The notes under the pieces were generated by a model that saw nothing but the letters and a program-made list of their open reading frames with translations, was not told where the DNA came from and searched no databases. A stretch of DNA of 27,123 bases from the IMG/VR virus record IMGVR_UViG_3300036832_000577, positions 1 to 27,123 of that record; one strand, written 5' to 3'. Source of the DNA: a virus. This document shows, one piece after another, positions 15,394 through 23,380 of the stretch (the first letter of the stretch is position 1; every line of letters begins with the position of its first letter). Position numbers and translations under genes: made by a program.

Positions 15394-16248
15394 ATGCACC
15401 GTGCCACGCCCAGTCATACGGCCTTTCGCGCCTATAGCGCCGGCGGTGCGCGCTCGGTCGGCACTGCCGTGGATGACTCCAAGCTGATGCAGGAGTCGGC
15501 CGGCAACTTCATGAAGAATGAAAGCCGCAAGGGAATCGAGACGCCGCAGAATTATGGTTTCACGTCCGTGCCGATGGGGCCTGACAAGGACAAGGACGGC
15601 AATATCACCGGATCGTATGAGAACTTCATCGGTTTTGTCGGCGGCTCGCGCGCCTTCCCCTATGTCAGCATGCGCGACGATCGCCGCCACCGGCTGCTCG
15701 GCCTGCAGCCTGGCGACGTTGCACTGTACCGGACCAAAACTGACGGCATGCAGCTGCACATGAACAAGGATGGCGCCTTCTGGACAGGGCCGAACGACAA
15801 ATCGCTCAGGCTGCAATTGATCCAGCCGCAACAACAGCAGCAGCAACCGCAGCAGCAGGACAGCGCCTCGGCTGGACAATCGTCGCAGCAGGATCAGCAG
15901 TCCAATAAACCAACCGGACAGAAAGCGCTCTATCAGCAGCAGTCGACTGCGCACGTCCATATGACGGATGCTAATACCGAGTATCTCGCGAAGCAGCACA
16001 AGCTTGTCCTCGGCGATAACGCAACCGGCATCGACATCAACCCGGACAACAACGTCTATCTCGGCGCGCTGCAAGGTAAGGGTTCGTTTTTGGGCGTCAT
16101 GCTTGCCGATGGATCAGTAGCTAAAAACGTCTTCGGTCTTCGCAGCGGCGGCGCAGCAGATGAAGTCGAGGTGCAGCCGTCTCCTCTGCTCGAAATGGTG
16201 CAAGAGCTGATCAAACGCGTCGAGGCCTTGGAGGCGGCGTGTGCCTGA
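15394..16248 (+). CDS. Baseplate spike protein (Mu gp45-like)
   Basis: 284 residues, ATG immediately after the hub stop. The central block (NFMKNESRKGIETPQNYGFT, GFVGGSRAFPYVSMRDDRRHRLLGLQPGDVALY, then MQLHMNKDGAFWTGPNDK) matches the OB-fold part of Mu gp45 proteins ('e.....e.p..yGf.s.p..g.......gG.r.......d.r.r...l..Ge...y'). A Gln-rich linker at about 145-180 follows, then a C-terminal beta part and a helix (LLEMVQELIKRVEALEA). The spike tip pierces the outer membrane. The Q-rich insertion is encoded by CAG/CAA repeats around 15820-15905. AHVHMTD, with alternating His, resembles metal-ligand histidines of spike tips, but this is a guess. Confidence 0.88.
   Translation: MHRATPSHTAFRAYSAGGARSVGTAVDDSKLMQESAGNFMKNESRKGIETPQNYGFTSVPMGPDKDKDGNITGSYENFIGFVGGSRAFPYVSMRDDRRHRLLGLQPGDVALYRTKTDGMQLHMNKDGAFWTGPNDKSLRLQLIQPQQQQQQPQQQDSASAGQSSQQDQQSNKPTGQKALYQQQSTAHVHMTDANTEYLAKQHKLVLGDNATGIDINPDNNVYLGALQGKGSFLGVMLADGSVAKNVFGLRSGGAADEVEVQPSPLLEMVQELIKRVEALEAACA
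16230..16243 (+). promoter_or_regulatory. Ribosome binding site for gp46-like gene (fixes the GTG start)
   Basis: GGAGG at 16230-16234 lies 6 bases before GTG 16241, inside the end of the spike gene. It supports the GTG start with its short overlap. Confidence 0.7.
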
Positions 16249-16759
16249 TATTCGCCTCGTCCAGGCGCCGGATTTTCCGAACGCTATCAACATTGACTTT
16301 CTGCTGCTGAACGATGGCACACTGGACCAGACGCAGGCGCTCGCCACTGCGGTCATCGTCGCGCTGGGCACCGACCGATTGGCAATGCCGGGCGATATCT
16401 TGCCCGATCCCGACTCGACGGATCGCATGGGCTGGTGGGGTGACCTTGACGCGCAGGAAATCTGGAACGGCTGGCCGATCGGGACGCGGCTGTGGTTGCT
16501 CAAACGCGACAAGATTACCGGTACGGAAGCGCGCCAAGGTTCAACCACGGTGCGCGCCGAATACTACATTCGCGAGGCGCTGCAGCCATTCATCAACTTG
16601 AAGATCGCCTCGCATATGGATGTGCAGTGCAACCGCGTCGGCCTGGAGCGCATCGATGCGCTGGTAAGGCTGTATCGCTACGGCGACATGCTCGTCGATC
16701 TGCGTTTCCAGGTTTTGTGGGACGACATGTCAGTGCGAATGCTGACAACCGGTTATTGA
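16241..16759 (+). CDS. Baseplate protein Mu gp46-like
   Basis: 172 residues, GTG start at 16241 with a good ribosome binding site. The opening 'MPDIRLVQAPDFPNAINIDFLL' and the central RMGWWGDLDAQEIWNGWPIG are diagnostic for gp46/GP46-family baseplate proteins, whose core is 'D..GWWGD........G S.LWLL'. Then comes WLLKRDKITGTEARQGSTTV and a C-terminal DRIDALVRLYRYGD-type segment. The protein is a wedge component comparable to gp25 of T4. It lies between spike and baseplate J genes exactly as in Mu. Confidence 0.9.
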   Translation: MPDIRLVQAPDFPNAINIDFLLLNDGTLDQTQALATAVIVALGTDRLAMPGDILPDPDSTDRMGWWGDLDAQEIWNGWPIGTRLWLLKRDKITGTEARQGSTTVRAEYYIREALQPFINLKIASHMDVQCNRVGLERIDALVRLYRYGDMLVDLRFQVLWDDMSVRMLTTGY

Positions 16760-16760
16760 T

Positions 16761-17843
16761 ATGCCCTGGCAGACGCCGGCCCTCAAGGACGTTCGACAGA
16801 CGATCCGCGATTATGTGCAAGGTTCCTTGCCCGGCGCGGACGCCAGCGTGCCCAATAGCATTCTACGGGTCGCCAGCGACGCGCAGGGCGGCCTCTGCCA
16901 TCTCAATCTGCAGTATCTCGATTGGCAGGCGCTGCAGCTTCTGCCCGACACCGCGGAGACGGAATGGCTGGATCGTCACGCCGATATTTGGTTAACCAAT
17001 GCTGATGGCTCGACTGGACGCAAGCTTGCGAGCTACGCGACCGGCACCGTCACCTTCACCGGCGTAGCCGGCGCGATCGTTCCCGCGGCGACGCAACTCG
17101 GCAACTCGCAGTGTTCCTATGAGACGCTGGCCGACGTGACGCTGGCGGCAGGGGGAGCGGCGACGCCTGGCGATGTGCGCGCACTTGATCCAGGCACTAT
17201 CGGCAATCTCGATCCTGGAATGAACCTGCAGGTAAGTACGACGATTGGCGGCATTGATCCAACCGCAGTCGTGGTCACGCTCGGTGGCGGCACGGACGAG
17301 GAAACCGATGACGAACTGCGCGCCCGCATCCTGCGGCGCATTCAACAGCCTCCGATGGGCGGCGCCGCCGGGGATTACGAGGCCTGGGCCCTTGCCGTGC
17401 CGGGTGTAACGCGAGCCTGGGCGGCGACGAATATGGGGCTCGGCACCGCCACTGTGCGATTTCTGATGGACGCCCTGCGGGCTTCCGACGATGGCTGGCC
17501 GACGCCGGATGACATTGCGCAGGTCGCCGGCTACATCGACACGGTGCGGCCGGTAACAGTAAAGGATTGCTACGTCGTCGCGCCGATCAAGACGTTTCTC
17601 GACATCACGATAGCCGATCTCGTTCCGGCAGATAACGCGAATACCCAGGCCGAGATCGAGCAAAGCCTGCGCGCCATGCTCTTCGAGCGGGCCGCGCCCG
17701 GCGCCACGATATTCGCCAGCTGGATCAGCTACGCGATCATGAGCGCGGCGAGTGTTGTATCGTTTACGCTCGTGACCAATACCGACTTCGTCATGCCGTC
17801 GCCGGGTAATATGGCGGTGCTCGGGAATATTATCTACGAGTAG
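16761..17843 (+). CDS. Baseplate J-like wedge protein (Mu gp47-like)
   Basis: 360 residues, normal for the family. The family core is clear: VPNSILRVASDAQGGLCHLN, LLPDTAETEWLDRHADIWLT, then a beta domain YATGTVTFTGVAGAIVPAAT near residue 95, GNLDPGMNLQV, and the long loop GGTDEETDDELRARILRRIQ near residues 175-195 ('G.D.EtDe.lR.Rll...q.pp.gG...dY..wa..vpGV'). GDYEAWALAVPGVTRAWAAT follows. It connects the hub to the outer baseplate. One base separates it from the gp46-like stop. Confidence 0.94.
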   Translation: MPWQTPALKDVRQTIRDYVQGSLPGADASVPNSILRVASDAQGGLCHLNLQYLDWQALQLLPDTAETEWLDRHADIWLTNADGSTGRKLASYATGTVTFTGVAGAIVPAATQLGNSQCSYETLADVTLAAGGAATPGDVRALDPGTIGNLDPGMNLQVSTTIGGIDPTAVVVTLGGGTDEETDDELRARILRRIQQPPMGGAAGDYEAWALAVPGVTRAWAATNMGLGTATVRFLMDALRASDDGWPTPDDIAQVAGYIDTVRPVTVKDCYVVAPIKTFLDITIADLVPADNANTQAEIEQSLRAMLFERAAPGATIFASWISYAIMSAASVVSFTLVTNTDFVMPSPGNMAVLGNIIYE

Positions 17844-17845
17844 CG

Positions 17846-18625
17846 ATGAGTGATCGACATCTCCGCCGTTCAGGGTCCGATTACGCCGCCGCTTTCCAAA
17901 TGCTGCTGCCGCGTGGCCAAGCTTGGTCACGCGACCCTGAAACGGTGCAGGTTCGGGTCTGGAACGGGCTTAGTCAATATTGGGGCGTTGTGGACGGCCG
18001 CGCCGCCGATCTCCTTGAAACGGAGAGCGACCCGCGCCGTACGACGGAGCTGCTGCCCGACTGGGAGCGCAATTGGGGCCTTCCTGATCCATGTTACACG
18101 GCGCCTCAGAGCATCGGAGACCGGCAGCGCGCGCTAGTGCAGCGCATGACCATGCTGGGCGGGCAGTCGCGCCAGTGGTTCATCGATTTTGCTGCATATA
18201 TTGGCTACACCATCTCGATCAGTGAATACCGGCCATTTATGGCCGGGCTGGATCGCTGCGGTGACAATCGCGTCTACGGCGATGGCACCAACCCGATGTT
18301 CTCGGACATGTTCGTCTGTGGATATCTGCCAGTTTGCGGCGTCAGTGGCACACGCATAACCGATGGCGAGCTATCAGAATATCCGAACTACGGGCTCGCG
18401 GCGCCGGAAATCCGTTATTACTGGACGGTGCATGTCAGCGCAACGAGCCTGACTTGGTTTCGTTGCGGCAGCGGCGGCGGGCAATGCGGCGTCGATCCGC
18501 ATCTTCTCATTGGTGTAGCCAGCGACCTCGAATGCATTCTGGCGCGATGGAAGCCGGCGCATACTCAGATCATCTTCGACTACGCCAACCTGGCGCCCGG
18601 CGGCCCGATGACAGGAACACCATAA
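17846..18625 (+). CDS. Baseplate/tail protein Mu gp48-like (YmfQ/DUF2313)
   Basis: 259 residues. 'YAAAFQMLLPRGQAWSRDPE' is the normal opening of gp48 proteins ('Y...l..LLP.G.aW......'); PRRTTELLPDWERNWGLPDP follows near residue 70 ('t..elLpdWE...Gl'), and the C-terminal part holds ECILARWKPAHTQIIFDYA ('le....r..PaHt...f.y'). The protein is an outer wedge component that links fibres to the baseplate. Several Cys residues (CGDN, VCGYLPVCG, RCGSGGGQCG) mark an inserted loop. The start is 2 bp after the gp47-like stop. Confidence 0.9.
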   Translation: MSDRHLRRSGSDYAAAFQMLLPRGQAWSRDPETVQVRVWNGLSQYWGVVDGRAADLLETESDPRRTTELLPDWERNWGLPDPCYTAPQSIGDRQRALVQRMTMLGGQSRQWFIDFAAYIGYTISISEYRPFMAGLDRCGDNRVYGDGTNPMFSDMFVCGYLPVCGVSGTRITDGELSEYPNYGLAAPEIRYYWTVHVSATSLTWFRCGSGGGQCGVDPHLLIGVASDLECILARWKPAHTQIIFDYANLAPGGPMTGTP

Positions 18626-18638
18626 AGCGAGAGTGGCA

Positions 18639-19658
18639 ATGCTTTACAATCAGCCTTACGGCGTCAGTGACCCGAACGCATCCTATATCAACGGCAATCC
18701 ATCGACGGGCACGGCTGGCTCGATCCCGCCGGCCGCTTCCATCGAGCATGATCAGCGCGAAATTGTGAACGTCATCCAGTGGGCATTCGATCATGGCTAC
18801 ATCGATATGGATGGCAACCCGTGCGGGGCACCGAGCTCTGCCATACTTGATCAACTGCTCAAGGCGCTGTTCGGGATAATGAACTCAACACTGTTGCGGG
18901 CCCCCCAGACCTATTACGTTGATGGCACCAATGGCAGCGATTCGAACGATGGCCTGACAACGGCCACGGCATTCGCCACGATCCAGAAAGCACTCGACAC
19001 GACCGTCACATGGAATCAGAACGGCTTCGGGGTCACGATCAATGTCGCCGCAGGCGTCTATGATGGAACCGTTCTGCCAGCTTTGAATGGATCCGGCGGA
19101 TGCACCATAGTGGGTTCTGGCACTGGAACTTGTACCATCTCAGGTGTTAATAAATCAGCGGTTATACAGAATGGAGGCGTTTATGAGATATCGAATTTTG
19201 CGCTTACGGCAAGCGGGGTTAGTCCTCCCGGTGACCACGTAGCCGGCATCCAGTCGAATCAAGGGATGATTATAATTCATGACATTAAGTTCCTGGCATG
19301 CGTCGGACCTCATCTAGAAGTTCTCACTGTCAGCCAGGTGGCAATGACGGGTCCCATAGAGATTGCAGGCAGTGCGCTCTCGCATCTGCAAGTCGAGTGG
19401 GGCGGCAAGATAACATCAGACCAAGACCCATATAAGCCAGTGTTGACGATCTCGGCGCCAGTCACGTTCGGTACCTTTGCCCTTGCAAATAATGCCTCAA
19501 TGATCATTGCGACTTATCAGTCGATAACTGGCTCGGCTAACGTGACCGGAAAGAAATACGATGCTACGGGCAACAGCGTCATCAACACCGGGGCTGACAT
19601 CAATTATCTTCCTGGCACCATAGCCGGCACGACGGCAACGGGCGGTCAATATACATGA
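18639..19658 (+). CDS. Tail spike/fibre with beta-helix-type domain
   Basis: 339 residues. ATG 18639 is chosen over the in-frame GTG 18633 because GAGAG (18629-18633) is spaced 5 bases from it. Residues 1-75 (MLYNQPYGVSDPNASYINGN; EHDQREIVNVIQWAFDHGYI) look like an N-terminal virion-attachment domain. From about residue 95, YYVDGTNGSDSNDGLTTATA and FATIQKALDT is the standard start of right-handed parallel beta-helix tailspikes and pectate-lyase-like proteins, followed by short repeated strands rich in G, V, I and T (CTIVGSGTGTCTISGVNK). A polysaccharide-binding or -degrading spike is likely; no catalytic residues can be assigned. Confidence 0.82.
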   Translation: MLYNQPYGVSDPNASYINGNPSTGTAGSIPPAASIEHDQREIVNVIQWAFDHGYIDMDGNPCGAPSSAILDQLLKALFGIMNSTLLRAPQTYYVDGTNGSDSNDGLTTATAFATIQKALDTTVTWNQNGFGVTINVAAGVYDGTVLPALNGSGGCTIVGSGTGTCTISGVNKSAVIQNGGVYEISNFALTASGVSPPGDHVAGIQSNQGMIIIHDIKFLACVGPHLEVLTVSQVAMTGPIEIAGSALSHLQVEWGGKITSDQDPYKPVLTISAPVTFGTFALANNASMIIATYQSITGSANVTGKKYDATGNSVINTGADINYLPGTIAGTTATGGQYT

Positions 19659-20008
19659 CGGCCACCTGCGATATTTCTGTCGAGAACGACTCGGACTTCC
19701 GCTACTCGTTTGTCTACCAGACAGTGACCGGCGTTCCGATCGATCTGACCGGGACAACCATGTACATGATGCTGCGGATGAACTTGCCTGACGCGACGGT
19801 GTCATTCGAGTTGACCACGGAGAATGGCCGCATAGCCGTCACTGATCCAGTGAATGGGAGATTCAGTCTGACCATCTTGCAGGCCGATCTTGAGCGATTG
19901 GCCGTTGGTGTCTACCAGCAATCGCTGATTGCGTCGTCGGCGGCTGCTGGCGAACTCTGGCGCATCTGGCGCGGATCATTCACGCTGAACCTGGGACCAT
20001 CGCGATGA
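19655..20008 (+). CDS. BppU-like N-terminal domain protein, copy 2
   Basis: 117 residues, ATGA overlap with the spike stop. The pattern [33 protein letters not shown], then ...[22 protein letters not shown], then ...[20 protein letters not shown], resembles the protein at 7390-7758 in order and spacing ('D..F......G.P.DLTG......R......tf.....g.I......g.f...l'). It probably anchors the fibre in the following gene, to which it is coupled by another ATGA. The name refers to fold resemblance and should be checked. Confidence 0.7.
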   Translation: MTATCDISVENDSDFRYSFVYQTVTGVPIDLTGTTMYMMLRMNLPDATVSFELTTENGRIAVTDPVNGRFSLTILQADLERLAVGVYQQSLIASSAAAGELWRIWRGSFTLNLGPSR

Positions 20009-21279
20009 TCGAGGTGGCCGTCAGCAATAGTGCTATCAATGAAGTCGTCATAGGCCAGGACCCTTCGGTCATCGTCTCTGACCCGGTTGATGGCGCCATT
20101 GAGATCGGCAGCGTCGGGCCTCCTGGGCCGCAAGGTCCGCAAGGGCCGCAAGGTCCGCAAGGTGCGCAGGGACCGCAGGGCATACCTGGACCGATAGGAG
20201 TTACAGGACCACAGGGGCCGCAGGGTATCATTGCTGAGGCGCCCACAGATGGACAACTTTACCTCCGCCAGGGTAGCACTGCATCGTGGCAGCTGCCGCC
20301 AGCCAGCAGCCAGAACCGCAACCGGCTCATCAACGGGCACTTCATCGTCGATCAGCGCAACAATTTCGCTGCGGTGACGCCGGCTGCCGGCTATATCTGT
20401 GATCGCTGGATGCTGAACGTCACTCAGGCGAGCAAACTGACGGCGCAGACGCTCCCGGCGTCGAGCTTTTCTCAGGGCATCATTGGGGCTCTGAAAATTT
20501 CCACGGCGTCGGCCTTCACTCCGGCGGCAGGCGACGCATTCGAGCTTCATCAGGCAATCGAATTCCAGAACATCACCGATTTCGGTTTTGGAGCCGCGGG
20601 AGCCTCGTCAGCGACTCTGTCGTTCTGGGCTTTGTCCACCATCGCTGGAACATATTCGGGATCACTCGGCAACAGCGCCGGCGACCGCAGTTATATATTT
20701 ACGTTCACCCTTACAGTAAACACATGGACAGAGGTTACTGTCGCGGTCCCGGGTGATGTGGCCGGAACATGGTATCCAGGAAGCGCCAATGGCATCGGCG
20801 TTTATGTGAAATTTGATTTTGGCTGCGGCTCGACCTACCGCACGGCAACCGTTGGTTCTTGGCTTGCGGGTAATTTTATCGGCGCCAGCGGCTCGGTCGC
20901 GCTGGTCGCCAACGCAGGCGCGATATTCCAGATTGCCAACATGCAGCTTGAGGTTGGCAACGTCGCGACGCCGTTCGACTGGCGCAGTGTTGCAGATACT
21001 TTGGCAGCGTGTCAGCGTTACTATGAAGCTGGCAATGGCCTGACGTGGGGCGGCTACGTCGTGAACACGATGGGCGCCTATTTGACGAGCACGTTCAGGG
21101 CAATCAAGCGCACCACCCCCACGATGACCTATGCCGATGCCGGCAGCTCTGGGTTTCCGGCTGGTGTGCCAACATCCACGTCCATCGATCCCACTGGCTT
21201 CGCGGTCAGCAAAACAGCGAATGGCGGCCCCGGAGGGGGTTATTACATCTTCAATTTCACCGCCAACGCGGAATTGTGA
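20005..21279 (+). CDS. Collagen-like tail fibre with receptor-binding domain
   Basis: 424 residues. Residues 1-36 are short beta repeats ([16 protein letters not shown]), similar in style to the start of the 7755 fibre. Residues 37-72 are collagen repeats ([13 protein letters not shown]). From residue 95, [20 protein letters not shown] followed by [16 protein letters not shown] is the common phage receptor-binding opening ('N.liNG.f.i.Qr.......g...DRW'). The rest reads as a carbohydrate-binding jelly roll ([38 protein letters not shown]) and ends in a distal domain starting [12 protein letters not shown] ('e..rC.RyY'). A trimeric receptor-binding fibre is likely. Confidence 0.88.
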   Translation: MIEVAVSNSAINEVVIGQDPSVIVSDPVDGAIEIGSVGPPGPQGPQGPQGPQGAQGPQGIPGPIGVTGPQGPQGIIAEAPTDGQLYLRQGSTASWQLPPASSQNRNRLINGHFIVDQRNNFAAVTPAAGYICDRWMLNVTQASKLTAQTLPASSFSQGIIGALKISTASAFTPAAGDAFELHQAIEFQNITDFGFGAAGASSATLSFWALSTIAGTYSGSLGNSAGDRSYIFTFTLTVNTWTEVTVAVPGDVAGTWYPGSANGIGVYVKFDFGCGSTYRTATVGSWLAGNFIGASGSVALVANAGAIFQIANMQLEVGNVATPFDWRSVADTLAACQRYYEAGNGLTWGGYVVNTMGAYLTSTFRAIKRTTPTMTYADAGSSGFPAGVPTSTSIDPTGFAVSKTANGGPGGGYYIFNFTANAEL

Positions 21280-21280
21280 C

Positions 21281-21496
21281 ATGTACAGCCAGTGCATCAA
21301 TACAATGACCGGCGAAGTATCGCCGTACATTATCAGAGACGTGGATGGCGCCACCATCCCTGACGATCCAAATAATGCAGATTGGCAGGAATATCAGAAA
21401 TGGCTCGCGGACGGTGGCGTGCCGAACCCACCGCCGCCGCCGTTCGATCCGGTTCTTGACATGGGCGGTACCACGAAACAAATCATTGGGAGTTGA
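21281..21496 (+). CDS. Small fibre-associated protein (possible fibre chaperone)
   Basis: 71 residues from ATG 21281, immediately after the fibre stop; a longer frame opening at 21131 is inside the fibre gene and is rejected. The sequence includes CINTMTGEVSPYIIRDVDGATIPDDPNNADWQEYQKWLADGG and a PNPPPPPFDP tail. A 'W.EYq.WLa.GnxP.P' motif is common in small proteins next to tail fibres, some of which act as fibre assembly chaperones or C-terminal fibre segments. No direct evidence for chaperone activity is visible. Confidence 0.62.
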   Translation: MYSQCINTMTGEVSPYIIRDVDGATIPDDPNNADWQEYQKWLADGGVPNPPPPPFDPVLDMGGTTKQIIGS

Positions 21497-21500
21497 GCCT

Positions 21501-21824
21501 ATGGCAGCCGTCGATTTCATCGCTACCGCCCGCAACGACGAATTTTCGGCGCGGGTGCTGTTTTTGACGGTGGAGACCGCACAAGAGGTCGCCGCTGAAG
21601 ACCCGGCGACAGCCGATCACGACAAGCGCATGAACTATGCTGCGCTCGTCATCCGCGGTGACGATAATCCCAAGATGACCGCGACCCACGTGATCGCGTC
21701 CAATCCGACGATCCAAGCGACGATTACATCGGCGCCAGAATTGTATGGGAGCAACGTGCCGGACAGCGATATTTTGTTCGCACTCTCCAGCATTTGGACC
21801 GCACGCGCGATCGCGTTCGCCTGA
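21501..21824 (+). CDS. Small conserved-looking phage protein (unknown function)
   Basis: 107 residues; ATG 21501 with GGGAG at 21488-21492 upstream. The frame extends back to 21345 inside the previous gene, but the ribosome binding site favours 21501. Mostly helical with a regular composition: FIATARNDEFSARVLFLTVE, then AAEDPATADHDKRMNYAALV, then VIASNPTIQATITSAP, ending SDILFALSSIWTARAIA. I recall similar proteins near the ends of tail-fibre modules in Rhizobiales prophages, without known function. The pattern of paired helices could reflect a small structural protein; this is a guess. Confidence 0.65.
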   Translation: MAAVDFIATARNDEFSARVLFLTVETAQEVAAEDPATADHDKRMNYAALVIRGDDNPKMTATHVIASNPTIQATITSAPELYGSNVPDSDILFALSSIWTARAIAFA

Positions 21825-21866
21825 CCACACAAGCGCATTTTGCTGCCAACCAGAGGAGATCAACAC

Positions 21867-22445
21867 GTGGCCCAAACCTATCTTGTTGTCGTGGAGCCGA
21901 TCACGCCGGGGCTGCCGCCGCCGGCCGTAATGCCGCCGATTTATTATCCCCCGCCCGTCGTCGGCGGTGGTCCAATGCCGCCGCAAATTCCGACATATCC
22001 CGGCTGGGGGTTGCCTGCACCGCCTTACCCGCCGCATGTCGGTGGTGGACCGATGCCGCCGCAATTCCCGGCATATCCAGGCTGGGGTTTGCCCGCGCCG
22101 CCTTATCCGCCTCACGTCGGTGGCGGGCCAGTGTATCCGCCAGTGTATCCCGGCGGTGGTCCAGTCTATCCGGGCGCGCCGACGCCGCCGATTTATTATC
22201 CGCCGGGCGTGTGGCCATCGCCTCCGGGACACGTCGGTGGCGGGCCAATCTATCCGCCGCCGATCTTCCATCCCGGCCACCCCGATCACGGCCTGCCGGT
22301 GCCACCGAGCGTCTCGCCACCGATCTATCATCCGGGGCATCCTGACCACGGTTTGCCGGTGCCACCAGAAGTCGGTGGTGGTCCGGTCGTGCCGCCCCCG
22401 ACTGTAGGTGGTGGTCCGGCACTGACGCCAGCACCAAAAAGATAA
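21867..22445 (+). CDS. Proline/glycine-rich repeat protein (unknown function)
   Basis: 192 residues from GTG 21867, chosen because AGAGGAG at 21852-21858 precedes it; an upstream in-frame ATG at 21840 has no such site. After MAQTYLVVVEPITPGLPPPA the sequence is Pro-, Gly- and Tyr-rich: two exact-length 26-residue repeats (VGGGPMPPQ.P.YPGWGLPA then PPYPPH), a third partial one, and a 20-residue repeat beginning HPGHPDHGLPVPP twice. No signal peptide or membrane segment is seen. Such sequences are extended and probably disordered; a virion surface or cell-surface role is possible. It is the last gene before a strong terminator. Confidence 0.68.
   Translation: MAQTYLVVVEPITPGLPPPAVMPPIYYPPPVVGGGPMPPQIPTYPGWGLPAPPYPPHVGGGPMPPQFPAYPGWGLPAPPYPPHVGGGPVYPPVYPGGGPVYPGAPTPPIYYPPGVWPSPPGHVGGGPIYPPPIFHPGHPDHGLPVPPSVSPPIYHPGHPDHGLPVPPEVGGGPVVPPPTVGGGPALTPAPKR
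21960..22384 (+). repeat. In-frame tandem repeats in the proline-rich gene
   Basis: A 78-bp unit starts at 21960, repeats at 22038, and begins a third time at 22116 before diverging. A second unit of 60 bp (encoding HPGHPDHGLPVPP) starts near 22268 and again near 22328. Copies differ mainly at third codon positions, so the repeats are kept at protein level rather than being recent copies. Confidence 0.8.
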
Positions 22446-22453
22446 TCCTCCCC

Positions 22454-22503
22454 GACGCGCAATCGTCGCGTCAATCTTGGCCGGCCTTCGGGCCGGCTTT
22501 TTT
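22454..22503 (+). terminator. Intrinsic terminator of the structural operon
   Basis: A hairpin GACGCG/CGCGTC (22454-22472) is followed by a perfect 7-bp stem GCCGGCC (22480-22486) and GGCCGGC (22491-22497) with a TTCG loop, then six T (22498-22503). This is a classic rho-independent terminator, 34 bp after the last stop. Confidence 0.93.
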
Positions 22504-22517
22504 ATTGCCTCCTATAC

Positions 22518-22583
22518 TTAACAATATTTAACAATATTCTATGAATACCTACTTGACTTATAGGGCCGTCGGCCCTATATATT
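22518..22583 (+). promoter_or_regulatory. Sigma70-type promoter with UP-like repeats and palindromic operator
   Basis: TTGACT (22553-22558) and TATATA (22576-22581) are separated by 17 bp. Upstream, TTAACAATATT occurs twice in tandem (22518-22528, 22528-22538), an AT-rich UP-like element. Bases 22559-22579 are a perfect palindrome: arms of 10 bp (TATAGGGCCG and its complement) around one central T, filling the spacer and overlapping the -10. This placement is typical of a repressor operator. Confidence 0.78.
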
Positions 22584-22589
22584 AATTAC

Positions 22590-22943
22590 TAAGAGACCAG
22601 GGCGGACGTCGTAGACCCCGCAGAGACCGCCGCCCCGGACCGAACCGAAAGCCCAAAGAAGCCAAGGCTGGATGATGGGCCATTAGGAAGATTGACCAAA
22701 CCGAGAGGTTCGGTGAGCGGAGGGACCGCATGAAGCATCCCGATCCGAGGCGTCCTGGCTAGCCGCTAACGCTGGGCTCATAGAGGACCGGCAGAAGACG
22801 GATTGCCTTGTCCCCCCGCTCACCGAACTTCTCGACCAGAAAGAAAAGAGGATTGGCAGCAACTAACGGTCCTCACCGCAGCGCGGCCCCACGCGGGCCG
22901 CGTCACGGTGCGATCCACGCATCAGACAATGAAGGAAATCCAA
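22590..22943 (+). ncRNA. Structured leader / candidate non-coding RNA
   Basis: About 350 bases without a convincing gene between the promoter and ATG 22944. Bases 22703-22725 pair with 22811-22833 as a 23-bp stem (21 Watson-Crick pairs, one G-U, one A-C mismatch). Inside it, 22741-22747 pairs with 22799-22805, GTCCT (22752-22756) with AGGAC (22784-22788), and AGCC (22761-22764) with GGCT (22775-22778), giving one long extended hairpin. Before it, GGGCGG (22600-22605) can pair with CCGCCC (22630-22635). After it, CGCGGCCC (22882-22889) pairs with GGGCCGCG (22895-22902), enclosed by CACCG/CGGTG (22874-22878, 22906-22910). The last hairpin lacks a T-run. I do not match it to a known RNA family. 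Confidence 0.6.
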
Positions 22944-23153
22944 ATGACAATCCAGGAATTGGTCGAACACCTTGGCGACATGCACGCAATAGACCGCGCC
23001 CATTGCGAGGACCTTGAAATAATAATCTCGGACGACGCCGATGGCACGCGGGTCTGGGTGCATTGTGACGGCAAGCTGGTCGGGCGGTTTTACCGGATCG
23101 GCAAGCTGCATATGGACGACCGCCGAAAGGCAATCGCCGCAGTGGCGATCTGA
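22944..23153 (+). CDS. Small acidic protein, first gene of the HTH operon (unknown)
   Basis: 69 residues. ATG 22944 is preferred: AAGGAA at 22932-22937 precedes it, while the in-frame opening at 22803 lies in the structured leader. An ATG at 22929 is also in frame but has no ribosome binding site. The sequence has a helix (TIQELVEHLGDMHAIDRA), then strands DLEIIISDDADGTRVWVHCD and KLVGRFYRIGKL, ending in a helix. This compact alpha-beta arrangement is not one I can name. Stop and next start overlap (TGATG at 23151-23155), so it is translated with the HTH protein. Confidence 0.68.
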   Translation: MTIQELVEHLGDMHAIDRAHCEDLEIIISDDADGTRVWVHCDGKLVGRFYRIGKLHMDDRRKAIAAVAI

Positions 23154-23380
23154 TGACCCCATCCGAATATCGCGATCTGCTCGCGGCCCTCGACCTTAGT
23201 CAGGCTGGGGCCGCGAGGCTTCTCGGCGTCGACGAGGGCACGGCGCGGCGCTGGGCAAGCAGCTCCAAGCGTGGGCGTCATGCCCCGCCGCCGGTCGAGC
23301 GGTTCCTTAGATTTCTGCTTCTGGCACGCATCTCACCGGATGAAGTGATCAATCTGCTCGGCGATGGGATGCGGCGATGA
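23153..23380 (+). CDS. Small helix-turn-helix DNA-binding protein (XRE-like)
   Basis: 75 residues. MTPSEYRDLLAALDLSQAGA then ARLLGVDEGTARRWASSSKR is a clear Cro/CI-type helix-turn-helix: the 'LSQAGAARLLGVDEGTARRWA' helices are at residues 14-34. The following PPPVERFLRFLLLARISPDE suits a short dimerisation helix. No other domain is present. It lies in a three-gene operon downstream of a promoter with a palindromic operator, so autoregulation is a reasonable inference. Proteins of this kind are common in alphaproteobacterial phages, and a role as repressor or as Cro-like factor is not decided by the sequence. Confidence 0.8.
   Translation: MTPSEYRDLLAALDLSQAGAARLLGVDEGTARRWASSSKRGRHAPPPVERFLRFLLLARISPDEVINLLGDGMRR

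Noticed and set aside
22882-22902. Third intrinsic terminator
   Set aside because: Strong 8-bp stem but no T-run after it; kept only as a leader hairpin.
22803-22943. N-terminal extension of the 69-residue protein
   Set aside because: The segment lies in the structured leader and the right arm of the long stem, has no ribosome binding site, and AAGGAA places the start at 22944.
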